Below are positions 28,124-41,445 of a stretch of 64,000 nucleotides of DNA, in pieces (positions within the stretch are counted from its first letter, which is position 1; each line of letters starts with the position of its first letter). Source of the DNA: Nitzschia sp. pyKryTriq1 (lineage: Eukaryota > Bacillariophyta > Bacillariophyceae > Bacillariales > Bacillariaceae). The notes under the pieces are model-generated. The model made no database searches and was not told where the DNA came from. It saw only the letters and a list, made by a program, of their open reading frames with translations. The stretch is from the NCBI GenBank assembly GCA_956465555.1, contig OY101122.1, positions 879,001 to 943,000 on the forward strand, given 5' to 3'. Position numbers and translations under genes: made by a program.

Positions 28124-29650
28124 ATGAAAATCGCTCAGATCGCCCTCGCCTTCTTGACCTCGGCAGTATTCTTCGAGCCGACAGATGCTCAATTCTGTGT
28201 GGAAAACATTGAGGAGATATACACCGCAGAAGACAGTGTAACCGATACATCACGCCGACGAACTTATGTTCTATGTCCTCGGCGGATCTTCGAAATTGGA
28301 ACTTTGGATCACAACTTTGATTTGAATGGAGCGAATGTGAATCCTCCTTTGCCGATTCGAAGGTGAGTTACTCTATGAATCGCAGGGCCCAACTGGTATG
28401 TTAGCTCAATTTCGTCGTGGCAACCTCACCTTAAACCCATGTACCATATTCAGCAATATGACGATCCGTTGCGGGGATACTGGTCTTCGAGATAATTTAT
28501 GCTGGGTTGCTGAAGGAGATTTGCATGTAGACGCTACGCCCTTTCGAGGGATCTCTGACGAGACCGTGGAAGGTGTTAGGATGGAGGGAATCGTCTTTAT
28601 TGGAGCTCGCCAGTACTCTACATGGGCGACCAAGCCGGGAGATATTACGTATTCGGATTGCGAATGGAAGGTGCGTAAGAATGGAAATCCGACATCTTGT
28701 ATTACTTCAACCTTTTGAAATGCTCTAATTTTTGGCTCTTTCTCGTACCAGGATTTCACCAATTCTACCGTTCCCATCATGTTGGATTTCTTTGATGGAG
28801 GCTCTTCGCAACTTTCTGTAACGTTTGATAATTGCGACTTTCACGTAAGTGGACGACGATAGGAAAGCAGTCTGAGTTCGTCGTCAATACATTTTGCCCT
28901 CACTTGAAAATTATGATTACAGGACAATCGTTATTTTGGGATCGGGTCGCACTCATCGCTCATCTACGCCAACGGGCCACAAAATGCAATAACACTAAAA
29001 GACACAAGATTCGACGACAACGACATGGTCCACAACAACACCCTGGTATGTCCAAAAGTCGCTCTACTAGCTCTGGAAACACACCCGTATCTCTCGAAAA
29101 CTCACACAAAGTCTTCGTCTTCGACCTGCAGTCCACTACAAATAGTTTTATCATTGAGACTCTGGGACCTTTGACTATGGAGAAAACATGCTTCAGGAAC
29201 AACGCAGTTGGTGTTTCGAATGTGGCCGTTTTTGGAAGTTCTTTCAGCAATAAAGAGAATTTCGCAACAAACAGCACGGGGGATTTGTGTGAATTTGCGT
29301 CTGTGTTTGAGAATCTACAACAGTTTGATTCGTTTTCTCCTCTATGTGTGAGCACGGGGAGCAACGTTTGCCTCGCTGGTGCAACTTCCGCACCTACCAC
29401 CACCCCCAGCGCGGCACCCTCAGCCAGTCCTACCGAAGTACCGAGTGCCTCCCCGACTGGGCAACCCACCCTTAGCCCAGCCCCTACGATTGTTGGTACG
29501 ACACCGTCTCCAACTGTCCAACCAACTAATTTCCAACCCCCCATTGGTTTTGCGTTTCCAACCGAGCCGCCTGCGTCGAGCAGTGGAGCTTCTTGGATCC
29601 GGGTGAGCGGTGTCTCTACACTTTTGGCTGGGGCTCTATTGTTCCTATAG
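28124..29650 (+). CDS. Secreted, probably GPI-anchored surface protein, five exons
   Basis: Extracellular protein of 396 residues. Exons 28124-28362, 28454-28670, 28752-28844, 28923-29045 and 29132-29650; the four introns are 78-91 bp with GTGAGT, GTGCGT, GTAAGT and GTATGT donors, and every join keeps the frame. An N-terminal signal peptide (MKIAQIALAFLTSAVFFEPTDA) precedes a Cys-containing domain with NMTIRCGDTG, a series of short strand/Asn-turn units (FDNCDFHDNRYFGIGS, ITLKDTRFDDNDM, KTCFRNNAV) suggestive of a right-handed beta-helix, then a Ser/Thr/Pro/Ala stalk (TTTPSAAPSASPTEVPS), and finally a hydrophobic C-terminal segment VSGVSTLLAGALLFL ending the protein, as in GPI-attachment signals. 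Beta-helix class is inference; I know no named homologue. Confidence 0.8.
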
Positions 29651-31089
29651 AAGATCGAACGAACAGCGCCGAATCATATTGTGGGGATGGCGCGTTTGGC
29701 TGGAAGCTGAACTGCTGTTGTCAGACTTTAGACCGACCGCGTTATCATCTTACGGCGTCGTCGCGCGTCTCGTTGGATGCTCCTCTGTTGCTACAGTGCC
29801 GGTACTTGTACGAGACGTGTTGCCGCTTTTCCAACTATTGAGAAGTATAATTATGATAGAAGCTCGTGTATCACCAGAATCTTTCCCTTTTCATATTAGA
29901 GGAGAAGTCACTCTCTCACCGCTACCGGTTGCTGAAGTCTATTACCCCTACTCTAGATTAGGATAAGTCTCTAGAGAGATAGCACTGTACTCGCACCGGG
30001 TAGTCTACTAGTAGAGAGTAGAGAGAGTACCCCTCGCTCTCTACTAGAGTAGTAGAGAGAGATAGTAGGTAGCTACTTTTTTCCTCCTAGTAAGACAACG
30101 CTACATTTCATCGGTCCATAGGACTGTCCGCAATGTCCGAGCGAGTTGAGGGTTGGTTGGCGCTCCTCGCGGCAGTATGTGATACCGGTTGGTATGCATA
30201 CTGACTGAGTGTTCGAATGAATCAATCAATAATCTCGGCATTGTTGTATGAAAATGAATGTCGTATGTATGTCGTAATTTGCATAAACAATCCCTGCTTC
30301 GGTGGCACGCGCGCCGGCCTTTCTCGCCAACCACGCTGTTGGTCTTTGCCGAAAAAGACCGGATTCGATGCCATGCCGCGCTGCCGCAGTTGTTTTGTGT
30401 TTGATCTTGGTTTGATCGCTCTCGCGGCGGGCTCGCTCAACAACATCATTCTTCATTCAACATGTGCTACATACAAGTACGCGCACCTGTACCAGGTACC
30501 GTACGCTGTTGTTGTACCGGTACCAGGTACTCGTACAGTGTACGGGGGTACCCTCTACGGTACCGCTATGTACTGCAGCGTACCTGTACGATGATTTACA
30601 GTACCGGTACAGAGGTGTGCGTTACTCGTACTTTCACCGCACCGGCGGTCCTTCGTGCTCGCTGTCGCTGTCCATCAGATTGAACACCAGAGATAGATAG
30701 AGGCATCGCATCCTGCCTGTCGGCCCTCTACCGTACTACATTCAACAATACAAGTACCGGTATTGTTGTTTCTGTTGACCGCAGGAGCGGATTTGGTCCA
30801 AGTCTCCAAGCTCATCCTACGTAGTTGAATTCAAGGATAGAGGAAACTGCAGTTGAAATACCACACACACACACACATCCGACATTGTTTGAACAAGCGT
30901 TGAAAAACACTACACTTCGCGGGTCATCATTAGTTGTTGTTGCTTCCATTGCAGTACAAGGGTCCTGCCAGCGGTCAATTGATCTAGGTAGCATTTGATT
31001 ATTTTTGTGGTTTAGCGCCAGTGTTGCATCCAATCTTTCGGTTGGGCACTTGTACTGGTAGAGTATAAAAGATCAGTGTGCCTTGAGGA
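29651..31089. other. Intergenic region rich in two palindromic word families
   Basis: 1.44 kb 5' of the SRPK gene. CTCTCTAGTAGAGAG-type words fill 29970-30075; GTACC/GGTACC/TACCGGTAC words fill 30485-30610 and 30750-30760; a CA microsatellite lies at 30861-30875. TATAAAA occurs at 31064-31070, only 20 bp from the ATG used for SRPK. No gene seen. Confidence 0.6.
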
Positions 31090-34383
<3,294 letters not shown>

Positions 34384-34543
34384 GGGCCGGTCAAGAAACT
34401 TTATCATGAAGGAAATCCAGCGTCCAGCTCGATGTCTCGGTTGCAATTATCAGCCCTAAAACATACTGAGTAGATAGACAATCATATATTCTGCTAGGTG
34501 GCCCGAGATTATTTGATTAATATTTAGTCTAATTTGTACTTTC

Positions 34544-35886
34544 TTACAATTTGTCGCGATGCAAAATGGCGCTCCCGTGTTCCTCGTATTCAGCTCTAGA
34601 CACCCACATAGACTTGAAGGTTGCGAGACTTGCAAGAATAGATCCCCCAACAAAGGTTGAATTGATGCGGTCCGGAGGGGCAGAGATCCGTATTTTCGTG
34701 TGCGCAGGGGCCCGAGATCGAAGTTCGTGAAGCAAGCGATCTCCAAATCCTGGGCAGAGAGTCGACCCTCCAGCCAAAACTATTTGTGAGAAAAGCGTTG
34801 ATCTTAAATCAATGTCGCTTTTCATGATAGAGTTGACTAAAATGTCGGCAACACCAGCCTCTTCGGAGCCAATCAGAGATGGGTCAAACAAAACATTGGG
34901 CGCCTGGTATCTCTCCGACGACAGATTAAAGGTCTGCCCATCCGGTAGGGTGTATGGTGTCCTAGAATCCTTCTCTGCGGAATCGTCCGTGATCGGAGTT
35001 CGGGTCAAGTAGCAAGATTCTTCCTTCATTCTCTTGACTAGATCTAGCTCTGCAGTGGTTGTAAAGGTAAGACCTGACTTACGGAGTAGCAATTGCATCT
35101 GACGCGTCACATCACGCCCAGCGACATCACTTCGTGTAACGGAATGAGGGAGAGCGAAACCCTCATAAACTGGTACTGCGTGGGAAACTCCTTCACCGAC
35201 ATCCAGTACGACACCGGTCGTTCTGCCCGATGCGTACAGACTAAGCACAGCGGGTGGGGCAAGAAAGAGAGCAGGAGCCCGAAACGTCTCGAAAAAGATT
35301 TCGGCAATTTTGTCGCGGTTTTGACGCGGGTTAAGAGGAGCCTCTGTCATCAAGACAGGGTGATCTTCTGCACGCACATTAAGATTTGCTTTCGAGTAAA
35401 CGTGCTACAAACCGAGGCAAGTAAGCAACAACCAAGTTCACTCTAACCTCGAAAAGCAACTCCAATTTTCCGACTTACCTCCCATAGGCTCTCCATGGCA
35501 TCCCACCCCCCATCGACGACATGACCCTTATCCATGGGATACTCCAAAAGAAATGCCCCCCTGTGCTCATCAAGTTTCTGGCCGACAAACACAGAAGAGG
35601 GGCCAGAGAGACTTTGCTCTGCCTCCAACGCGCCACCCGGCATGATACGCATATGCTTTGCTCGGCCCACTTTCGTTCCAATCACCACCTAGTAGAAGCA
35701 GAGAACGATAATGAGAACACTGCCATCTTCAAGTCGATAGGGGCGTGGTATCCGACGTACCTTTGGCTTCGAGCTGCCCGCAAACCCCGCCTTTAAGCTA
35801 GCGGTTCCAGCATCAATGACGACGGGCTGGTTCAAAAGCAACGAAGCGCCCGCGTCGCCTTCGACAGGTGTCTCTTCAGAAGTCAT
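34544..35886 (-). CDS. ARP1: Actin-related protein 1 (centractin), dynactin filament subunit, three exons
   Basis: 398 residues. Exons 35886-35761, 35688-35479 and 35404-34544; introns 72 and 74 bp (donors GTACGT and GTAAGT; acceptors CTACTAG and TTTGTAG). Joins rebuild the actin fold landmarks PVVIDAGTASLKAGFAG, IMPGG, DKGHVVDGGWDAMESLWE, HVYSKANLNVRAEDHPVLMTEAPLNP and GVVLDVGEGVSHAVPVYEG. The C-terminus is closest to ARP1: LVNSIMKSDIDLRSTLF, IRISAPPDRINSTFVGGSILASL and WVSRAEYEEHG, where conventional actin has SGGTTM and a KCF end. ARP1 forms the short filament of dynactin, the cytoplasmic dynein cofactor. It converges on SRPK with 160 bp between stops. Main alternative is a divergent conventional actin, which the C-terminal block argues against. 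Confidence 0.88.
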
Positions 35887-36550
35887 GATGCCAACGAAGA
35901 GTGAAGCTCAGCTTGAAAGGATGTGGAGCCTGCTGCTTGAGTACGGTATGACCACTGGGCCAATTGAATTTAATGATAGGAGTAGCCACAAGCAACAGCC
36001 TTTGCTTGCATCATGGATCATGGATCATGGGGGGTCTGCTCGTAGCGCGGCTTTTGCCATTGCCGCCATGCATGTCATGTGGATTGATTGTTGGCATTCG
36101 CACAACAGCGCGCGGCGGGGCGGTGTAGAGTGCGTACTGTACGGTACCTGGTACCAGGTACTGTGTACGGTGCGCATGGCGGGTGGTGCCATTGCCCTGG
36201 TATTGGTGCGCCGTACAGGTAACTGGTACACGGTACCTCGTGCACAAGTACCGGCACGCGAAATGACGACAGCAAAAAAAATAATGTGGATGCATCGGCC
36301 GGCAGCAGTAACGCCGGCCGCCCACGGGTGCGCCGACGACTCATACGACCACTGGGACCTAATGGACGACTCCTCCTCTCCTCCCTCCCTCCTGCTCTTG
36401 TTCTTTTATTCCGCACCCGCACCTTTCCACACACTCCTCACTCCTCGCTCCAACGTCCAACGTTTCTCGTCGTCCATTGTCCATTCCATTTTGTAGTGAT
36501 ACAAGCGTATTCTACCACTCCACCCGTATACAAGTACGGAATCGCCCAAA
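35887..36550. other. Divergent 5' region with GTAC palindromes
   Basis: 664 bp between ARP1 and the PAP2 gene. GTACGGTACCTGGTACCAGG-type words occur at 36139-36170 and 36218-36260. A doubled CGTCCAA word (36449-36462) lies about 90 bp above the PAP2 ATG. No gene seen. Confidence 0.5.
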
Positions 36551-37555
36551 ATGGACGATTACCCGGAAGAAACTCTCAAATTGCGAGTCCAACGAACTGT
36601 TTCCCTCGGGGATAGCTCGCTGAGCGGCGTTAGCAGCAGCACCAATGGTGGAACAAGTGAGAATATCCAGGCCATGGTCCGTTCTACGTCCATGTGGGTC
36701 CTTTTCGGTCTATGCGGATGGTATTTCCCCAAATATTTAGTTTCCGTGGACGATTCCATCGTTTCCAAGACACCGCCATATCAAGTCACTGCTGCGGGGG
36801 ACGTGATACTGGATTTTGCTCTCAATGAAAAGGTGGTGGACCCAGTGATTGTTTCAGGTGATTCTTTGGTGGAACAAGTATGTGACTATCTTTGAATTTC
36901 ATTTCTCACTTCTAAAATTCCAACCACTCAACCAATAGGCGAATTACTCAAGATGACGGGCGTGTATCTTCCATTTTTCATTACAGTGTTGCATTCTTTT
37001 CTGTCATCTCGTCGGTCGCATAAATCGATGTGTTTGTTGGAGGTACTCACGGTGATTGCAAGTTTTTCCATGGCAATTGGTCTGTCGGAAGGGACAACGC
37101 AATTACTGAAACTTTGGGTTCAACGACGGAGACCGAATTTCTATGACCTTTGCGGATTCAATACCAAAACGCTTCAGTGCACAGCGACCAAGGCCCTCAT
37201 CCAGGAGGCGAATTTCAGTTTTCCGTCGGGTCATTCGAGCATGTCTTGCTGTGGCATGACCTTTCTGGTGTGGTACTTTCTAGGAAAAGTCAAGAGCCAA
37301 CGACGTTGGATGACTTTTCTTATAGCAGTGGTGCCATGGGGTTGGTCCATTTTTGTCGCAGGCTCGCGACTGGTGGACAAGTGGCATCATCCGTCTGATG
37401 TCGTTGCAGGCTTGGGATTGGGATTCGCGACTTGCACGTTATCCTATCATACATGGTATTCACCCATGTGGTCAACCTCGGCCGGTATCCCACGGCCAAT
37501 GTCAGATGAGCTAGATCCGAGTGGCAACACTAAACTCGCTTCCTTCAACGAATAA
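36551..37555 (+). CDS. PAP2-family phosphatidate/lipid phosphatase, two exons
   Basis: Integral-membrane lipid phosphatase. All three catalytic blocks are present: KLWVQRRRP (C1), PSGHSS (C2) and SRLVDKWHHPSDVVAG (C3), with the nucleophilic His in C3. Six hydrophobic segments are visible. Preferred exons are 36551-36857 and 36939-37555 (307 residues): donor CAG/GTGATT and the first downstream acceptor CAATAG, giving VSGELLKMTGVYLP. This keeps the 14-residue spacing from the V-S/P turn to the P of TM3 that I recall in plant and yeast homologues. An alternative uses the stronger donor GTATGT at 36878 with acceptor CTCAAG ending at 36952, giving LVEQMTGVYLP. The simple pairing of GTATGT with CAATAG would stop the frame, so this junction needs transcript support. 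Confidence 0.88.
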
Positions 37556-37625
37556 AGTAAAGGCAATCATTGACAACGCACCCCAATGGTATGGTATTAC
37601 ACAAGGAGTCAAGTCCAGCATAGTT

Positions 37626-39617
37626 CTAGTCATCCTCGTCGTCGTCGTCGTCGCTAAAGGCTGCAAGGTCCATGTTACCAAAGTTGCAAGCGTCAAACAT
37701 GGAAGTTGTCTCAGCCGACTTCGTGCCAATACCCCCTGCTTCATCTGAGTCTGCGTCTTTGTCGCTGTCTTCCGATTCGCGCGGTGGCTCTGTCGAGAGC
37801 AGTCTCTCTGTTGTTTCGGATAGTTCAGCGCGCTCGACTCCTTGCCGGAGACGATTCTCAGTGTTACCGTCGTCGTCATCACTCCGGTCGTCCTCATCCA
37901 GCATCGAGTTCCAATATGATGAATTCTGAGACGAAGCTTTCCATGCAGTGGCCATTGGTGACATTTGACTTTTGGAACGTCGCGGCCGCCGTTCCAATTG
38001 TGTCTCGGCAGCGTCGCCATTTTCTTCATTTATTTGCGTCTTCTCAACCAAAACTTCTTGTTCCTGCCTCGATCGAACAGGCTTCTCACTACGAGTGGTA
38101 TCCTGTGGCTCCCTGATCTTGCTAGCTTCCAAGGAGGGCAACTGTACAATATCTTGACTGGTGGCAGCTGTCAGCTGAGTGGAACTTGCACCATCATAAT
38201 TACTTGTTCCACGGTTCGCATTCAAAGAAGTCGTGGGCAAACAAGTCTCTTCGGTAACTTCTTCCAGCCTCGGTCGGCTCCAACTATTGTGAGTAAAGTC
38301 CTGAGTCGCCGGTCGTGAACTCAACTGAGACTGAGACACGGCCAAGCTGCATGAGTGTTGTCGTGACGAAGGTAAAATAGCGGATGTTGCATTCCAAAGT
38401 CCTCCAACTGAATGACGTCCTCGTGGTTCAAATTGTTCCTCGTCCTCCTCGGAATCATCATTTGCATTCTCTGGATGATTTGTGGGTGTAGGAAGATGTG
38501 AGCCTTCCATTTGCTCTTCGAAATTGCCCCCAAATCCGTTTCGCCGAGGATTTCTACTAATTGAGTCGTACTCTTTCTCTTCGTCGGGCGGACCGTCCTC
38601 TTCTTCTTCATCCTCCTCCTCCATGTCGGCACTTCCACTGGCACTCGCCGATGATGATTCTTCCGAGGGAGTATGTATTAACGGCAAGGCCTTGCGTCGT
38701 TCCATCCAATCCAAAAACTGACGCTGTCGCCTGGGCGTATCCGTTTCTTCCTGTTGATTCTTCTGCTGCTGCTCAGGGGTCCAAACTTTTTCAATCGCCG
38801 AACCCCCAATAAGCAGCATGCGTTCCAGTCGTTCTTCTTCGTCATGGTCATCGTCGTCATCGTCGTCTTGTCGTTCTAACAATACCATACCGAACTGACG
38901 GAGCCGCCAGACGACTCCCGGTCGAATAATACTGGATTCGAGGGGTTGCTGCAGCTGTTGTTGCACCAAACTCGGTTCCACCCAGGCTTTGATCGCCGCC
39001 CCCGTTTCATCCTTCAATTCGACGGTCCAAATGTTGTGATGAATATGTGATTCCACCGTGGACACCAAAACCAACAGCGATGTTTCGGCATTGCTGCTGC
39101 TGCTGCTGCTATTACTAGAAAGACCAAATTGATCGTGGTCACCTCGTTGAATTTCCAACAGTAGTACAAAGTTGGGTGGCATGTGGGGGCGCAGTTGTCG
39201 ATATCGTTCCAAAGGCTTCGTCATGCTGGGTGGAAGGTACGGAGTGATCAAATTCAACTCTTGTAGCATGCTGGACCACGCCGGCGAAAAGCTCATGTCC
39301 GCGGCGGCCAAGGACGACGGCGATTTGCCTTGTTGTTGATGACGATGATGATGATGATGATGATGATTAGGGGAGGAGGATTGCGAATGCTGCCGTGAGG
39401 AGGGTGGGGCCCAGGCATTCTCTGCTGCTGCTGTCGTCGTCGTCAGTGAAGCTTCGTGTTGGCTACGCTTGCGGCTGCTGGAACCTGTCGCATTGGTCGA
39501 AGAACTTCCGCCGCCGCCGCCAGCGGCTTGTTTGTTCAATTGTTGTTGGCTCTGAAACCAGATTCCACAAGGGCCCGGTGGCATGTGGCGTTTGCGGTGG
39601 TTGGTAGCTTTTCTCAT
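37626..39617 (-). CDS. HROB-like OB-fold protein (MCM8-MCM9 partner family)
   Basis: 663 residues, single exon, clean ATG. The region at about residues 12-295 resembles the conserved domain of HROB (C17orf53/MCM8IP): a short PGPCGIWF element, then after a Ser/His-rich linker FSPAWSSMLQELNL, PPNFVLLLEIQR, a beta-rich core LLVLVSTVESHIHHNIWTVELKDETGAAIKAWV, GVVWRLRQFGMVLLER and MLLIGGSAIEKVW. The order (P-G-P-x-G, W-x-x-M-L-x-E-L, OB strands, G-x-x-W/L-x-L-x-x, L-x-x-x-x-x-x-x-K/Q-V/W) is that of the family. HROB loads and activates the MCM8-MCM9 helicase in homologous recombination and interstrand crosslink repair. The rest is acidic, Ser/Glu-rich and disordered, ending in an Asp-rich tail. 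Identification is by pattern memory only; an unrelated OB-fold protein is the alternative. Confidence 0.7.
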   Translation of the reverse strand: MRKATNHRKRHMPPGPCGIWFQSQQQLNKQAAGGGGGSSSTNATGSSSRKRSQHEASLTTTTAAAENAWAPPSSRQHSQSSSPNHHHHHHHRHQQQGKSPSSLAAADMSFSPAWSSMLQELNLITPYLPPSMTKPLERYRQLRPHMPPNFVLLLEIQRGDHDQFGLSSNSSSSSSNAETSLLVLVSTVESHIHHNIWTVELKDETGAAIKAWVEPSLVQQQLQQPLESSIIRPGVVWRLRQFGMVLLERQDDDDDDDHDEEERLERMLLIGGSAIEKVWTPEQQQKNQQEETDTPRRQRQFLDWMERRKALPLIHTPSEESSSASASGSADMEEEDEEEEDGPPDEEKEYDSISRNPRRNGFGGNFEEQMEGSHLPTPTNHPENANDDSEEDEEQFEPRGRHSVGGLWNATSAILPSSRQHSCSLAVSQSQLSSRPATQDFTHNSWSRPRLEEVTEETCLPTTSLNANRGTSNYDGASSTQLTAATSQDIVQLPSLEASKIREPQDTTRSEKPVRSRQEQEVLVEKTQINEENGDAAETQLERRPRRSKSQMSPMATAWKASSQNSSYWNSMLDEDDRSDDDDGNTENRLRQGVERAELSETTERLLSTEPPRESEDSDKDADSDEAGGIGTKSAETTSMFDACNFGNMDLAAFSDDDDDEDD

Positions 39618-40338
39618 GGTTGCTTTGTAATACTGAAGTCTATATTGGAGACGAATGGTGCTTGCGGAGCAATCAGGGGAGGCGTGAGGCGTACTGGTAC
39701 TCTACTCGTACCGGTACTGTAGGGTGTTACCGTTAGGTGGTGTGGGTTGTTAGGTTGTGGCGGCGATCATCCCATTTTTATGAGCGTGTTGTTGGTTCAA
39801 CCTGTTTTTTTTTCCTCCCGCCACCGCGCACCGCAGCGCATCGTCGCATCATCATCTTCGCGCCAAAATCTTGCAACACGGGGATGATGGATTTTCCGAC
39901 TTTGGTCGTGCCAATCATACGCGCTTCGATGCATGTGCGCACTGCTGCCCAGCAAGCAGACGGAGACTAGAGACGCGCCAAACTCACATTCCCAGACAAA
40001 CGAACTGTGATGACCAACAACACACATGCAACAACAGAAATGAATGAAGAAAAGTGCAACTGCGAGCCGAGCGAGCGTCGCCGAAACTGCCAATCGTGTG
40101 CCAACCAACAACCAATACACACACAGAAAAAGCTCAAATGAGCGAGCTACACACCGGTACGTACGTTCTTACTGTAGACTATTACGGTAGCGAGAGGAGA
40201 GGTGGGAAGTGCACGACGACAACTATTTCTCCCTCTGGTGGTCACAATTATTGCATCCGTTAGATGCCAGCAGCAACAACAACAACAAGCCAACCTCTTT
40301 TAGACTCTTTTTCATGACACAAAAATCAAATACCAATA
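39618..40338. other. Divergent 5' region, no gene seen
   Basis: 721 bp between the HROB-like gene and the membrane orphan. Contains CTCGTACCGGTACTGTAG at 39704-39721 and TTGTTG/CAACAA triplet stretches near 40264-40285. Confidence 0.5.
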
Positions 40339-41445
40339 ATGGAGCAGCCACTTTATGACGATGATCACGCCGAGCAGAATGGAACTGGTGCCCTGCCGGG
40401 CCTACGAGTACCGGAACGACCACAATCGATGAACGAGCAGGATGATAATATCAGTTTCTCTGCTGAATCGCAGCAGTCTCACACGCCACGCACCAAAGTC
40501 TCGCTCCCCGATATTGACGACAATTCCATGAATGCCGTCTTTACCTATATTGACTTTTATCAGAAAAATCTCGCGTGGTCCTTCATAAGCGACTCTTTCT
40601 TTCTTGTTGGGGGTATTTTGTACGTTGTCCTTTCCATTGTTGATTGGTGCGAGAGTCATGAACAACAGTCGCCGTTGTCGGAAAATCGTCGAACCATCCT
40701 CGAAACCATCGCTCCTTTGGCCTACGTGTTCAACAGTGCCATTGATATTCAATGGTCTCGTCATGAGCAGCGCCTTCGGAAAAAGAAAACCCAACTGCAA
40801 CATCAGTTTTTGCAACGGCAGCTGCAGCAAGAAGAAGACGCAGTGAGGACCGAAGCGTTCATTCGAGAAATCCAAGACGTTGCTGCGTCTCACATGGAAT
40901 GGATCTGCCGGTATGCCGCCCATCGACGAACGCTTCTAGCGGCTGTTACTTTCGGGATCGCCGCCATTTTGGATTTCTTGGACCTGTTTATCGATTCGGA
41001 CATTTGTGGCGCCTTGTCGGTGCACGCGTATCTTGTCAGTGCCATCGTATGCGTATCGGGAGAGCGTGATCGACCATGGTTTACTCGCATCAAAACCATC
41101 CTCAATAGCTCTTACTCCCAACCAGAACAAGACCAGTATCAGGAACAAGAACACCAACAGGATCAAAGACGGAAAGGAACGATTGTTTCACCAACTATCA
41201 TCAAGAAATTGAATATTTGGAACAGCGGGGAGATACTGGAAGATGCCGGGGACCTGCTGTTCTTAATTGGTAGTCTTCTTGATGCTACACTGTTGGATCT
41301 CGGGTTGGAGCACCCATTTTTGGCCATTGTATCCTCGCTGCTGTGGTTAATGGATGCCTGTTTATACTTGCTGGCCGATTTTGTCATGTCCAAGAGAGAG
41401 CGGAATCCAAACGCTCTACTTGATGAGTCCTTCGTGTTCGTGTAA
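40339..41445 (+). CDS. Multipass membrane orphan protein
   Basis: 368 residues, one exon, family not recognised. A polar N-terminus of about 80 residues precedes several hydrophobic helices: LAWSFISDSFFLVGGILYVVLSIV, ETIAPLAYVFNSAI, LLAAVTFGIAAILDFLDLFI, ALSVHAYLVSAIVCV, ILEDAGDLLFLIGSLLDATLL and LAIVSSLLWLMDACLYLLADFVM. Two of these carry similar patterns, (D/S)xxFLxGxxLxxxL, suggesting an internal duplication. A charged coiled-coil-like loop (QFLQRQLQQEEDAVRTEAFIREI) separates helices 2 and 3, and a Gln/Glu/Asp-rich loop separates helices 4 and 5. Cellular membrane and function unknown. The preceding gene is divergent; the following gene is on the same strand 1.1 kb away. Confidence 0.8.
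   Translation: MEQPLYDDDHAEQNGTGALPGLRVPERPQSMNEQDDNISFSAESQQSHTPRTKVSLPDIDDNSMNAVFTYIDFYQKNLAWSFISDSFFLVGGILYVVLSIVDWCESHEQQSPLSENRRTILETIAPLAYVFNSAIDIQWSRHEQRLRKKKTQLQHQFLQRQLQQEEDAVRTEAFIREIQDVAASHMEWICRYAAHRRTLLAAVTFGIAAILDFLDLFIDSDICGALSVHAYLVSAIVCVSGERDRPWFTRIKTILNSSYSQPEQDQYQEQEHQQDQRRKGTIVSPTIIKKLNIWNSGEILEDAGDLLFLIGSLLDATLLDLGLEHPFLAIVSSLLWLMDACLYLLADFVMSKRERNPNALLDESFVFV

Noticed and set aside
30362-30395. GGATTCGATGCC resembling a tRNA T-arm
   Set aside because: No matching D-arm, anticodon stem or acceptor pairing found by eye.
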